The notes under the pieces were generated by a model, which was given only the letters and a program-made list of their open reading frames with translations, did no database searches and had not been told where the DNA came from. The position numbers and the translations under genes are program-made. 64,000 bases of DNA from Ichthyophis bannanicus (taxonomy: Eukaryota; Chordata; Amphibia; Gymnophiona; Ichthyophiidae). The number at the start of each line of letters is the position of its first letter. Within the stretch, counting starts at the first letter, position 1. The stretch covers positions 6,572,001 to 6,636,000 of the forward strand of contig CM066047.1 of assembly GCA_033557465.1 (NCBI GenBank), read 5' to 3'. Below, in pieces: positions 47,266-59,339 of this stretch.

Positions 47266-49834
47266 TTAACCCTGGAATTACCAAGATTTTTTGCACACAC
47301 TGAATACCGTTGGTGTCATAAATGACCCCACGAAGAATTTTAATTGTTAACCATGAAAATTTTAAACTAAACAAACAAAATATTATTACAAATTATTTAT
47401 TATATGAAGGTTAAATGTTTTGAAATTTAATGCTTTATCAAAATTACATGAAGAAGAGTTGCCATGAAAGCAGTTTTTGCATGCACTTGATGAACACAGT
47501 AAAGTACTACAGTCATTTGCATGAGACACAGACAATTTCTGAATGTTCTTTGCAAACATTGCGCTTGCAGGAGGTGCAAACTATGTTGCTTTCCTTGTCT
47601 TTTTCTCTGGAACAGCAGTGACACCTTGCCTTTTTTTTGGGATCCTGACATTGCAAACAGCATCAGTGGCTTCTTCAATGCTGGAAGAGGTCTCGCTGCA
47701 ATTACTCTGAAGCAGCTGCTTTCCTAATTCCAAGAGGAATAGACGATGTCTGTGCTTTGACTTGGACTGCCATTCTGGATTTAGTGACATCCAAACAATG
47801 AAGGCATTCAAAGCACTGATGTCCAACATGTTGTAGAAGATTGACAAGATGCTGGCCAGTGACATTCGTTTTGTGGTATACATGTGCACCATTTGATCTG
47901 CCGTATCTACGCCACCTTTACTAGAATTATAGTCCAAGATCATGCATGGTTTTTTCTCTGGACGTGTGTTATCTACTTCTTGATCATACAAACTGCTCAG
48001 AAGAACAACCACTTTTCCTTTCTTCGGGCAATAGGAAACCAGAGTGGCGTCATCGCGAAAGGCAAACAGTGAAGTGAATACCTCTTGGCCCTTTGCTGCT
48101 ACAAATTCTGGAGGTAATTCTTTTCTGTTCTTTCAAAATTGTCCCCAAAAGTGTCATTTGTTTTTCTAGCAATTTCCGTGACAGGTATAAACTGCCGAAG
48201 AAATTGTCAACAGTAACATTTCTGCCAGATCGCGTCAATCCTTCAGTGAGTTGCAGCACAACCCTTTCACCCTGATTCTGTTCCCTGAATTGTCCGAGTT
48301 CCCTTCCTGTATATACTTGAAGACGCAGAACATATGACGTTGCACTGTCACACATCATCCATAGCTTTATGCCATATTTCCCAGGTTTGCTGGGAATATA
48401 TTGTCTGAACGGAACACGGCCACGAAATGTAAGCAGTTGCTTATCCACGGTAACGTTTTCACCAGGAACAAAGGCGTCACTTAGAGTTGCTTCCCAGATA
48501 TCAAAAATGTGTCTGATTGGAGCAAGCTTATCCACGCCTCGTTATTCACATCTGTTGGTTGCATCATCAAATCTGAGAGCACAAGAAATTTACTGAAAAT
48601 GGTTATGGGCCATATTTTTTGCCGAAAACAGAACGACCATCTTCAAGGTTCCACAACTGAACTATGGATTCATTTCATGACTTGTACACGCCTGAGGGGA
48701 TCAGAAGTCCAAGAAAACATTGAAATTCTCCGTCTGTCAAATCTTTCCAGGTGTCGTCATAAATGTGTCTTCCTTGTTTGCTCGTCCACATCATGATTTC
48801 ATTCAATAAGTTCTTCCTCATGAACAAGTGGAATGCTGCGAGAAGGCCATCAACATTTCGTACAGCATACCTTGTAGGACCTTGTTGTACGGGCATGACA
48901 TTAGCTCTGGCGTATCTTCCAGCAGCTTGCTTTATAGTTTCCTGTTCCATGATGTGGCATCCTTAGATACATAGGCTTCAATGGCAACATTTGTGCTTAT
49001 AGTTGATGACCTCTTAGCTCCTCTACGACCACAACTAAGATTCCTCACAGATGATACTGACACCGAGGACTCCTGCCTTCTTCCCCGTCCAGCACAGCCT
49101 CGACCTTTGCCGCGACCTGTAACTTGAGTCTTTGCTGCAGGCGATGTTACCGGCTCAACATCAGTCTCACATTCACTTGGCGACCAACTGCTGTCGCCAT
49201 CTGAATCATGACTGTCATGATCAGATTTGATCACCCGAACTTGGCTGATATGTTTCTTCGCTTGCTGAATATGCTGCATGAGACGACTCAGAGCCGTCAC
49301 TGTCAGCATCTTGTTGCAATATTTCTCTTACTTGGGCAGCTGAATACTTTTGTTTTGACATCATAAACAATAACCTAAAATAAAGATAAAGTTGAATAAA
49401 ACGCAAAGCAGTTTTACCATAGGTGTACAATAATCGTGATGAACGAGCTGAAAGCCTTTAGATTTCATCGGAAATAATGAGAGAACATATAATATCAATT
49501 ACAGAAAATGTGTAATTTTCATAAAAGAAGAGTACAAAAAAATAAATGATACATAATTAATGATAAATACCTTTGTCAGATCAAAGAATTCACAAAACTG
49601 CAAATTGTATCAGGATCCAAACCGGACGTAAGCAACTGGGGTCAAAAATGACCCCACTGGTACTCTGTGCTGCAATTCATCACTAGGGTCACCTAGCAGA
49701 TGAAAATTATTCCTCTCATGGCACAATAAAGAGAATATTGACATGTGAAAAGTCATAAAAAGATTGCATTCTTGAACTAGTTTCCGAGATACGCATTGTG
49801 AAACTTTTGACCCCATCGGTACTCCCAGGGTTAA
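47266..49834 (-). mobile_element. piggyBac transposon, end to end, decayed
   Basis: TTAA at 47266-47269 and 49831-49834 forms the standard piggyBac target duplication. The ends are inverted: CCCTGGAATTACC at the left and the complement of CCCTGGGAGTACC at the right. The 2.57-kb interior encodes a transposase on the minus strand in several frames. ATGACCCC occurs near both ends, suggesting subterminal repeats. Confidence 0.92.
47540..49360 (-). pseudogene. piggyBac-family transposase, frameshifted
   Basis: DDE transposase that would excise and reinsert at TTAA. N-terminus MSKQKYSAAQVREILQ (about 49360), an acidic Ser/Asp-rich part, then GPTRYAVRNVDGLLAAF and RHIYDDTWKDLTDGEFQCFL (48700-48870). 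The core follows: NVTVDKQLLTFRGRVPFRQY (first catalytic Asp region), KPGKYGIKLWMMCDS, GRNVTVDNFFGSLYLSRKL (second Asp region, near 48210), then KGGVDTADQMVHMYTTKRM (third Asp region) and DISALNAFIVW. The C-terminus shows remains of a Cys-rich zinc region in another frame. At least four frame breaks (near 49290, 48940, 48560, 48030). Confidence 0.87.
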
Positions 49835-50944
49835 TGCAGTCATGGCAGTGGGTGCAAGCCAGTGAGGCAGGTGCGCCCTTAGCTAGTGCCTTACTGGCTG
49901 ACCTCTTAAGCCAGCCCTGATTTATTGCCACAAATAGCTATGTAAGAATCTCAAGATCTTCAAAGAATATATAATTGTGAGGGAAGAGTGAAAAGTTGAG
50001 GCAGAGGACTGATTGGTGCCAGTCGCATCTCCTGTCAGCCTCTTGAAGAGGCGAAAGCTGGAAAATGAGCAGTTGAACAGATATACTTGAGGCTTGTAGA
50101 TTTGTGAGGCCAGGCCTCTATTCAGCTTGTCACAGGGCTGCGATGTGAGAACATGGGTCAGTCTGAATGTGCTGAGGTCCTGGAGCTGAAGCCTCAGTCT
50201 CCTGCAGTGCGTATAGGACAGGCGCATCCATTTTCGCTGTGCCAAATGAGGAAATCATTGCTCTGGGTCCCTCTTTATACCAGCCATGATGAATTGTGAG
50301 AGGCGAGGACAGGATGTGTTCCAGCTGTGACAAAAAAACCCATCTCCTTCTTTCAGCAGTCACTGAACATCTCTACTTGTGTTCGTTTCTTCACAAATAT
50401 CTTTTGTAGAGTTTGAAAATGCATCAAGGAAATCATTTTAAAAGGGTTGTGTGGTAATTAGGGGGTTTTAGGAAAACCACTATTTCTACATGTATGTCTG
50501 TGGTATGCACAGTTTTCAAAGGGGCGTGTTCTGGGCCAGAAAAGTGTCTCCTGCTGTGCAAAGGAAACACACATCTACCTCCTAAAATTTAGTTGGTGGC
50601 ATTTGCACCTGCTCTGTGGCCCGTGTGTCAGTTACCTGCTCGTTTGGAGGAGTGATTGCATCTCCGTCTCTGGTGGTTAAAAGCTCAGCTTCTTTATTGG
50701 CTCCCCTCGGACCTGCAGCTGTGAAGTGTGGCATTTTCACACAGAGCTTGCCAAATCAGCTGCTTATATGCATCAGTGTTTCTACTTAAATTTATGCAAC
50801 AACTGCTCCCACCGCACATGCCACTAATGACACTATTTCCCACGACCTTGGAAGTCGTTTGCAATCGACTCCCCATTCTGTAAGGCTTTTATAAGATACT
50901 CTGTGGATTGGACGGGCTTCACAACCTCCTTTGTACACTGCCAG
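49835..50944. other. Intron 7, unassigned sequence
   Basis: No gene recognised. 49860-49920 ends with AAGCCAGCCCTG, a weak echo of the family at 50945. Confidence 0.35.
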
Positions 50945-51175
50945 CAAGACCAGCCCAACCACTATGCGAACTAGGCAGTTGCCTAGGGCAGAAACCTCTG
51001 GAGGGCAGCAAAGGTAGGGCAGTCAAAGCTAAATAATAGATTTTGATAGCCAGAGAGGGTGTAAAGCTTGAGGTTCACCTAGAACACCAACACCTTGAAC
51101 CAACTCTAGGGCCAGCCCTGACCACCAGCTATTAGTCTAAGCGGTATATAAGCATAGCTAAATAAATAAATAACT
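50945..51175. repeat. GGGCC-ended repeat fragment and L2 tail
   Basis: CTAGGCAGTTGCCTAGGGC (50970-50988, a short palindrome) to TCTAGGGCCAGCCCTGAC (51105), matching elements at 32660 and 51697. AGCGGTATATAAGCATAG and a (AAAT)n run follow (51139-51172), an L2 3' tail on the plus strand. Confidence 0.5.
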
Positions 51176-51258
51176 ATTCTGAAAAACCCAATATTTGCCT
51201 TCTCAAGGCCAACGCTGCTGGTTCTGATTCAACCCCTTTGTGTTTAAGGTTAAGCTAG

Positions 51259-51611
<353 letters not shown>

Positions 51612-51696
51612 TCTGGGCCCTGACCAGGTTTGCTGATCTTTTGTAGAGCTGGTAGCTCACCCTTCTGCAGTGCTCTAGTCTTACAGCTTCATCTCA

Positions 51697-52088
51697 AGGG
51701 CCAGCGCTACCATCAGGAAAATTAGGCGGTTGCCTAGAGCGCCGGCTCCATTGGGGCACCCATGGCCACTGCTGCTGAACCTCTCCATGGCTAGTGGCTG
51801 CAGCAATTGTGAGGGAACAGCTGCATCACAGTTCCTGCTGCTGTCATCAGCCGCCTCTGCCCCACAATAAACTAGAAGTCTGCATTGGAGGGGGGAGAAA
51901 ATGGCCAATGACAGCAAGCAGAAACCGTGATGCAGCACCTGACCCTTCAATAAGTGCTGCGTTGTGGCTCCCTTACAATTGCTGCCACTGCCGGCCCCAG
52001 AGAGGGGTGGCAGTGATGGTAAGGGGGGGGGGGGTAAAGCAGGATGGAGGCATCCTACCTAAGGCACAGTCAGTCCTCCGCCGGCCCT
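51697..52088. repeat. Non-autonomous DNA element with AGGGCC...GGCCCT ends
   Basis: Ends AGGGCCAGCGCTACC and the inverse of AGGGCCGGCGGAGGA. Interior GGCGGTTGCCTAGAGCGCC is shared with 50970. No clear target duplication, so the superfamily is open (hAT-like possible). Contains a G run at about 52022-52031. Confidence 0.5.
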
Positions 52089-52589
52089 GGCTGCAGCACT
52101 GTGTGGCTGGTCCAGTAAAGGTGACCACAATCTACAATGATGCTGCTGGTCATGAATAGGGCAACTCACTCTTGCTTACTCTAGTCACTTCCTTTTCCAA
52201 ACTTGCCAAGTTGCCCCTTCTGACAAATTAATTTCAAGGTTTGTTTATAATTCCTTTTTGTTTTCCAGTCACTTGGGTACCTGGGGCTCTTTTAACCAGT
52301 GATTCTTGCAATAAGTGGCAGCCTAGAGGGACCTAGAGAGGAAAGAGGACAGAGAAATATTTGCAAAGCATGATGTAGTTCATTTCCCATCGAGAGGCGA
52401 CCATTGATGCAGTGGTAGAAATTCCACCCAAGCAGCCCCTATAGTGAGGGGGTCCAAGGAAGCGGGGGGTTCAATTTTCATCATTCCTGAATCTTCTGAG
52501 GTGGATCTTCTGGGGGCCCTTTCCAATAGTTAGCTTGGAGGCCCTTAATTTGAACTTCTACCACTGCAGTGATATAAACTACGTTATTA
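52089..52589. other. Intron 8, unassigned sequence
   Basis: No gene or repeat recognised. Confidence 0.35.
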
Positions 52590-52717
52590 GGAGTATGTTT
52601 ATTAAACCGGGCTAACGGTTAACCCAGGCTATCTGCAACAAGGTCCCATTGAATAACATGAGATCTAGTTGCAGATAGCCTGGGTTAACTGTTAGTTTGG
52701 TTTAGTAAACATGCCCC
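52590..52717. mobile_element. Palindromic Harbinger-like MITE, copy 3
   Basis: 128 bp foldback: GGAGTATGTTTATTAAACC and GGTTTAGTAAACATGCCCC ends, interior AACCCAGGCTATCTGCAAC with its complement TTGCAGATAGCCTGGGTT. TTA duplication at 52587-52589 and 52718-52720. Related to copies at 1994 and 39924 at the ends. Confidence 0.85.
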
Positions 52718-52977
52718 TTAGGTTCACACAATGCCTAGAAGCATTTGCCATTTCTAAATAGACCAGAAGAAACCAAGAATAATTCACAGCTATTTCAGCC
52801 ATGCAACTGTCATGAGCAAAGCAGAGAAGATTTAAGGCCCACAATCTGATCCATGCAACGATTTTCTTATAATCTAATGGGTTCACAGTTCTGCTCACAC
52901 TCGCAACAAGTTACCCTTGCAAAGATAGACTCACTCACTGCTGCCCACTTCCATCCAGATTTGCAAGCTCTAAATTA

Positions 52978-55811
52978 CACAGGTACACTAAAAAAATTTT
53001 TTTTTAAACTGCCTCTAATGTTTCGATTGATTTTTACGTTTTTTGGTGCGCTGAATCCAAATCTGGTAACCAATTTGCTCCATCACGTACAGATTTTTTG
53101 CTCCATTGGGTTAGCAGTTTGAGGTGAACGTTTCAGATTGAGTGTGATCGAGATAAAAGTTTCTTGGATGAATTCTTTATACTAATTGTTTAGTAGTTAT
53201 TCAAATAAGAATAAAGAAAATTGTAACAAGGCAGCACATAAGAAGAGTAATGTCAACAAAACACACTGTGATGGTAGCAAAATTGTCTGCACTTAAAACA
53301 GCCACATACATGTGCACAAACATTGAGCATATAAGAGCGAGGTTAGACACAAAGCAAAGCAAAGAAATGTGCAAAAAATGTTGTACAGGTATGTATGTAA
53401 GAATAGAAAACGCAAACCGCACCATTGCAATACATGAAGACAAACACCCGATGGTGTGAAAATAAAATTCTAATAAATGAGATCCGACACTGTGGTAATA
53501 ACTAGCAAATTTTTATTTCAAAGTTTAGTAAAAACACGATATTTGTCAACACAGTTTAGATTTTAAAGTCATTCTTGGGTCAATCAATCTCCTGGTGGGC
53601 CCGTTTCTTCTTCCCCCGAATGCTTCTCTTGGTGCGCTGCTTGGCGTATTTTTCATCTGGGGTTTCCCGCAGCAGCAACCAGCAGAAATCAGCCATCATA
53701 GTGGTGTTCCATCTTCCTTGGTACCTTCGCTCTGCGTCCTTGATGTCCTGGTGAAACCTTTCACCTTGTTCTTCACTGTACGCCCCCAAGTTTTCGGGAA
53801 AGTAGTTCACATGGGAGTGCAAGAAATGGACTTTCAGGCTCATGTTACAGCCTTGTTCTTTGAAGGCATTGAGCATCCTGGCAACAATATCCTTATAGTT
53901 CTCATCCCGCCTGTTCCCCAAGAATTTGAGAACAACATCCTTGAAGGAATCCCAGGCTTCTTTTTCTTTCTCAGACATCGTTTCAGCGAATGCTCCATCT
54001 GAAATGAGTTTCCTTATATCAGGGCCAACAAACACTCCTTCCTTTAGCTTTGCTTCAGAAAGTCGGGGGAACTTTGAGCAAAGGTACCGAAAGCACTCAC
54101 CATCTTTTGGAAGGGACTTGATGAATTGCTTAATGAGACCCAACTTAATGTGGAGAGGTGGTAATAGAATTTTATCACGAGGTACCAAGCTCTCATGAAG
54201 AACATTTTTCTCACCGGGTCTCAAATACTCCCGAATTGGCCAGTCTTTTTTCCCCCAGTGTAGGTCGCAGGCCCGGCTATCCCACAAGCAAAGGAAGCAG
54301 GGATATTTGTTGAAACCGGATTGCTGCCCTAATAGCATGGATAGAATTTTAAAGTCTCCACAAATCATCCACTTATGCTCATCATAACGAATCTTCTGAA
54401 GAATCAGGGCCAAATTCTCGTATTTTTCGTGGAGAATAACAGAGTGAGCAATAGGAACTGAAGCGAATGTGTTGCCATTATGAAGAAGAACACCTTTTAT
54501 GCTGTCTTTTGATGAATCAATGAACAGCCGCCATTCAGCAGGATCATACTTGAGTTTAAACTTTTCCATCACTCCGTATATATCGTTGCAAAATACCAAA
54601 TCTTCCTCTTTGCTGAAATACTTCAAAAATTGTGTCTCGCGGTTGCGGTACCAATAAAAAGTTGTTCCTGGTGACAATAGATTTTTCTGTTTAAGCCGAG
54701 AACCTAGCAGTTGGGCAGCATCTTTTGGGAGTCCTAAATCCCAGACTAAATCATTCAATTCAGCTTGAGAGAAAAGTTCAGGTTTCGGATCTGGTTCAGT
54801 TTCAAACTCGGAAGTACTGGACTCATCGGGAAAAGCCATCTGATGAGTCTCATCATGATCAGAACCGTCCACACAAATATGATCCAAAGATTTTGGTGGT
54901 TCAGGCACAGGTACTTCGTTGCTATGAGGCATAGGCCTAATTGCTGAGGGAAGGTTGGGGTAACTTATTAAGTTCTTATTTTTTAAGTTGTATCCCTTCA
55001 CAATGCAAGAGCAAAAATAGCAGTCACTGCTGTGGTCTCTTTGTTCACGCCACATCATAGGTATTCCGAAATGAAATGCTTGTTTTTTACCTTTCATCCA
55101 TAAGCGTAGATCTTCCTCACATGTCTTGCACACTTTGTGAGGAGCCCACGGTTTGTCTTGATCGCCTAACTTCAAACCGAAATAGGCAAAATATACTTTT
55201 TTAATAAATGCAGAAATGTTCCTCTGCCGCTTTTTCACGGTATATTCCCCACAAATAAAACAAAAACTGTCCGGAGAGTTGACGCAACCTCTGGCTCTGT
55301 GAGCCATCACAAATACACAGCACTGCAAACTACAACTGTAGTGAACCACTTCGGAATAAAGCTGGATTACGACTGAGCAAACAAAAGGTAATAATGAACT
55401 TGCAAGAAACTGAAATTTGACAGGAACGTTCATGTCGCAACCACCGTGTTTGAGCGAGCGAACGAGGCTAGGCGAACAGGAAAGAACATGCGCCAGCGCG
55501 AGTACTAGATTTAGCCCCCCGCCTCCCAATTGTCCTGTTAATGTATAAAATGAATACAAAACACTCTAAAATATCATGAGGGAGTGTTTCTAGTTAGTTA
55601 ACCATTACAACCTCTATTTTGGGCCAAGAAAATAAACTGCAGTCGGCTAAAAAGAAATTATGTGAACATTCCTTATATGGGTAAGAAATCTAATTTTGCA
55701 AGAAAACGTGACGTGATGGAACATTTTGGCTATTTTTCCTGGATTCAGCACCCCAAAATCTATAGGAATCAGTTGCAAAACTGGAGGCAGTTTTTTGGTA
55801 GTGTACCTGTG
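52978..55811 (-). mobile_element. CACTA/EnSpm (CMC)-like DNA transposon with intact ORF
   Basis: The first 13 bp CACAGGTACACTA are repeated inverted at the right end (55799-55811). The inverted similarity then continues imperfectly for about 70 bp: AACTGCCTC in both arms, and TGAATCCA at 53051-53058 with its complement TGGATTCA at 55740-55747. TTA occurs immediately outside both ends (52975-52977 and 55812-55814). Length is 2834 bp. A CAC...GTG end with 3-bp duplication is the rule for CACTA/EnSpm elements (family knowledge). It contains one long ORF on the minus strand with about 0.5-0.6 kb on each side. Confidence 0.82.
53580..55307 (-). CDS. Putative transposase of CMC-like element, intact, 575 aa
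   Basis: Uninterrupted from Met at 55307 to stop at 53580; an AATAAA lies about 65 nt after the stop. The frame stays open upstream to 55559, but MAHRARGCVNSPDSFCFICG looks like the natural start. N-terminal zinc-binding pattern: CFIC, CKTC and CYFC pairs (residues about 17-115), with IPMMWRE between. A middle acidic linker (DESSTSEFETEPD) follows. The core resembles an RNase H fold: LFIDSSKDSIKGVLLHNG (first Asp), then MICGDFK (second Asp) followed by SGFNKYPCFLCLWDSR, where GF plus C-x2-C after the second Asp recalls CACTA transposases. A possible Glu lies in EEQGERFHQDIKDAERRYQG. The end is basic (nuclear signal-like). I recall uncharacterised proteins of this type in cnidarians and arthropods, unverified. 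Function is inferred. Confidence 0.75.
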   Translation of the reverse strand: MAHRARGCVNSPDSFCFICGEYTVKKRQRNISAFIKKVYFAYFGLKLGDQDKPWAPHKVCKTCEEDLRLWMKGKKQAFHFGIPMMWREQRDHSSDCYFCSCIVKGYNLKNKNLISYPNLPSAIRPMPHSNEVPVPEPPKSLDHICVDGSDHDETHQMAFPDESSTSEFETEPDPKPELFSQAELNDLVWDLGLPKDAAQLLGSRLKQKNLLSPGTTFYWYRNRETQFLKYFSKEEDLVFCNDIYGVMEKFKLKYDPAEWRLFIDSSKDSIKGVLLHNGNTFASVPIAHSVILHEKYENLALILQKIRYDEHKWMICGDFKILSMLLGQQSGFNKYPCFLCLWDSRACDLHWGKKDWPIREYLRPGEKNVLHESLVPRDKILLPPLHIKLGLIKQFIKSLPKDGECFRYLCSKFPRLSEAKLKEGVFVGPDIRKLISDGAFAETMSEKEKEAWDSFKDVVLKFLGNRRDENYKDIVARMLNAFKEQGCNMSLKVHFLHSHVNYFPENLGAYSEEQGERFHQDIKDAERRYQGRWNTTMMADFCWLLLRETPDEKYAKQRTKRSIRGKKKRAHQEID

Positions 55812-56275
55812 TTATATAGCAAGCTAATGAGCGATTAATGTGCATGCTGGGTGGAAATTTATGAACTCTTTAAAACGTTATCATGCAATTTTTAAATAAA
55901 ACGTACCCTGCCTTCCAATGTGTTTGCAATTTCTAACACATCAGTTGAATATCCAGCAGCAGTATCAAGACAGGAGCTGCCACTGAATACCGGGGCCTAG
56001 CAGCAGCATCCGGCTAAACAGGTGACAGACTTTCAGTCAGCTCTTATTCAAATTGCAACTTAGGACAACGTTTCCTGTGGCCTAAGTTACTGGATAGGTG
56101 GAGCTTACTCGGATAGCAGCACCACCTTCACTCTGCCCCCACTAACAATTGGGTAGTGCGGGGTGGTCTGCGGAGATACTCAGCAACACTGTCCGGATAG
56201 TGCTATTGAGTATTGCAGCTAGCGCCTCTTGTTGGCCGACCAGCTAATGGTTCTGAATATTGACCTCAAAATTGA
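55812..56275. repeat. GATATTCA-type palindromic repeat (about 55940-56275)
   Basis: GTTGAATATCCAGCAGCAG, CTGAATACCGGGGCC and CCGGATAGTGCTATTGAG recall the palindromic family. AAAATTGACC is doubled at 56267-56289. Confidence 0.5.
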
Positions 56276-56411
56276 CCTCAAAATTGACCATATCCTAGAT
56301 AATGATGTCCGTGTATAAAAGCAAAATAAAGTAAAGCTGAGCAAGATAGAAAAATAATTCCAAATATTATTTTCATTAACAAAAGATAGCAATAACTCAA
56401 TACCTTGTGAG

Positions 56412-57069
<658 letters not shown>

Positions 57070-57570
57070 AAACATTTCTTCACATTTCTTTCATTTTATT
57101 AATATTTTCAGAACGTATTGAAATGTAAGGATGAGAAGGCATTTTAAATTTAGGGGAAAGTTGGAGTTCTATGAGAAATACCTGCTTTTATTACTAGTTT
57201 CCGGTGTATGTTCTGTACTTTGCTCTCAGTACAGACATACTAGGATAAAATTAGTTTGAGAAAAGTAGGGAGGGGGGGGGGGTAGGGAAGTTTCTCTCCA
57301 AGATCACATTGTTTTCCTAAATACCAATATTCAAGCCCAAGCATCAGATTATATACAGCATGTACGATCTGAGGTATTAGAGCTCTTTAGAGTATGGTCC
57401 ACGACAATTCCCATCTCTTATAGTGAAATCAAACCATGTAAGTGGTATCCTTCCACATGTGCAAATCTCTCCAGCACTTATCCAAATTACATATCTTGGA
57501 CTGTTCCCAGTCTTTTCACACATGACACCTGACAGCGCTGTTTTTTTGAATCTAAGAGGTCGATATTGTG
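57070..57570. other. Start of intron 9, unassigned
   Basis: The first about 50 bp after the +KTS donor look unusually conserved (compare human TAAAC...TTCTTCACATTT). A run of G lies at about 57273-57281. No gene. Confidence 0.4.
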
Positions 57571-58346
57571 AAAGGTTGCAAGAGGACCTTTATACATTGG
57601 AAGACTGGACGTCCAAACGGCAGATTAAATTTAAGTGGACAAGTGCAAAGTTATGCACCTAGGAAAGAACAACCCAAACTATGGTTACACGATGCAAGGT
57701 TCCACATTAGGAACCACCACTCAGGAAAATGATTTAGGCGTCATCGTGGATAACACGTTGAAACCCTCTGACCAGTGTGCACCATGGCCATGAAAGAAAA
57801 TAGAATGCTAGGAATCATAAGGAAAGGAATGGAGAATAAAACAGTATATTATAATGCCTCTGTATCATTCCATGACGCAACCACACATTGATTATTATGT
57901 GCAATTCTGGTTGCCATATCTTAAAAAGGATATAGCAGAATTAGAAAAGGTACAGAGAAGATCCAACAAAATAGTAAAGGGGATAGAAATATACCCCTGT
58001 GAGGAAAGGCTTAAAGGTTAAGGCTCTTCAACTTGGAGGGGAGATATGACAGAGGTCTACAAATTAATGACTGGAGTGAAATAAGTAAATGGAGATAGGT
58101 TGTTTACGCCGTCAAAAAGTAGAAAGACTAGGAGGCACGCAATGAAGCTATTGTAGACAGGAAAAGTTGTCTCTACTATACTTAAGAGAAAATATTTTTT
58201 CACTGAATGCGTAATCAAACTCTGGAATTCATTACCAGACGATGTGGCAAAAGCTGATAGGAAGCTGGGTTGAAAGGTTTGGACAAGTTCCTTGAGGAAA
58301 GGTCCATAAATCAAAGAGGACCCGGGAAATCCACTGCTTATCCAGG
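57571..58346 (+). pseudogene. CR1 LINE fragment, plus strand
   Basis: RT end and C-terminus (QEDLYTLEDWTSK, KLCT...GKNNPNYGY, then VQRRSNKIVKG-like blocks), many frame breaks, ending in a short piece of 3' UTR (GACCCGGGAAATCCACTGC). Confidence 0.85.
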
Positions 58347-58860
58347 GACAAGCATAACTTTGCACTTGTCCACATTAAATGTCATCTACCGTCCAGTCTT
58401 CCAGTTTATCAAATTTTTCACAATCCTCTTGTGTTTTAACAACTTCAAGTAAGTTTGTGTCATTTGCAGATTTGATCACCTCTCATTTCCATTTCTAGGT
58501 CATTTATGAATATGTTAAAAAGCAGCGGACCTAGCATAGATCCCTAGGGTGCTCCACTATTCACCTGTCTCCATTGAGAAAATTGGCCATTTCGTCCTAC
58601 TCTTTTCACCAGTTCCTGATCAACAATAGTACACTGCCTCCTAGCCAATGGACTTTTTAATTTTGCCCAAGAGTCTCTCATGAGGGACCTTGTCAAAGGC
58701 TTTCTGAAAATCTAGATACGCTGTATCAACTGGCTTACATTTATCTACCTGTTTATTGACACCTTCAAAAAAACATAACAGATTAGTAAGACAAGATCTT
58801 CCTTAACTAAAGCCATGTTGGCTTTCTCCTATTAAACCATGACTATCTACATTCATTCCT
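58347..58860 (-). pseudogene. CR1 LINE fragment, minus strand, abutting an inverted copy
   Basis: Reverse of the RT: complement of KCKV.HL at the left, FADD region near 58445-58475, PQGS near 58540, AFDKVPH near 58685, and GRS..NL near 58780. It directly adjoins the plus-strand copy, giving a tail-to-tail inverted CR1 pair. Confidence 0.8.
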
Positions 58861-59271
58861 ACCCATTCCCCACTCACTCAAACTATTAAAATGACCTCCC
58901 CACTGAATTCACACTGGTAATAACTGAAAAACCTCAAAAATAACTACAGTATTTCATTAAGAAAAAAATACCCATTAAGAGAAGAGCCGCCAGAATGTGG
59001 CCGGAGACCACAATCACTACCAAAACAGTTTGTGAGCAAGAAATGTCACCCGATGCTGCCCACTGGATCAATCATTGGCTCAGTTCTCTTCTGATCACAA
59101 TAGCACATCTACAACAGCATTATTTATAATAAATATACATTGTAAAACAAATAGTGCATACACCAACAAGTTATCTGCTCCGCACAATGTATAACAGGCT
59201 TACAAAGTATCAAAGATAGAAACCCAGTAACAGAATCATTCATCTACTACAATCAGCTGCTGCAGCCCCCA

Positions 59272-59309
<38 letters not shown>

Positions 59310-59339
59310 CACACACACACACACACACACACACACAGG
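58861..59339. repeat. Unassigned, ending in a CA microsatellite
   Basis: (CA)n at 59276-59337 with one TCTC interruption. The rest is unassigned. Confidence 0.8.

Noticed and set aside
51697..52088. Assignment to hAT
   Set aside because: The flanking 8 bp do not match on the two sides, so the superfamily is left open.
53250..53459. 69-codon plus ORF inside the CMC-like element, considered as a second element gene
   Set aside because: No recognisable domain and no partner signal; too short to separate from chance.
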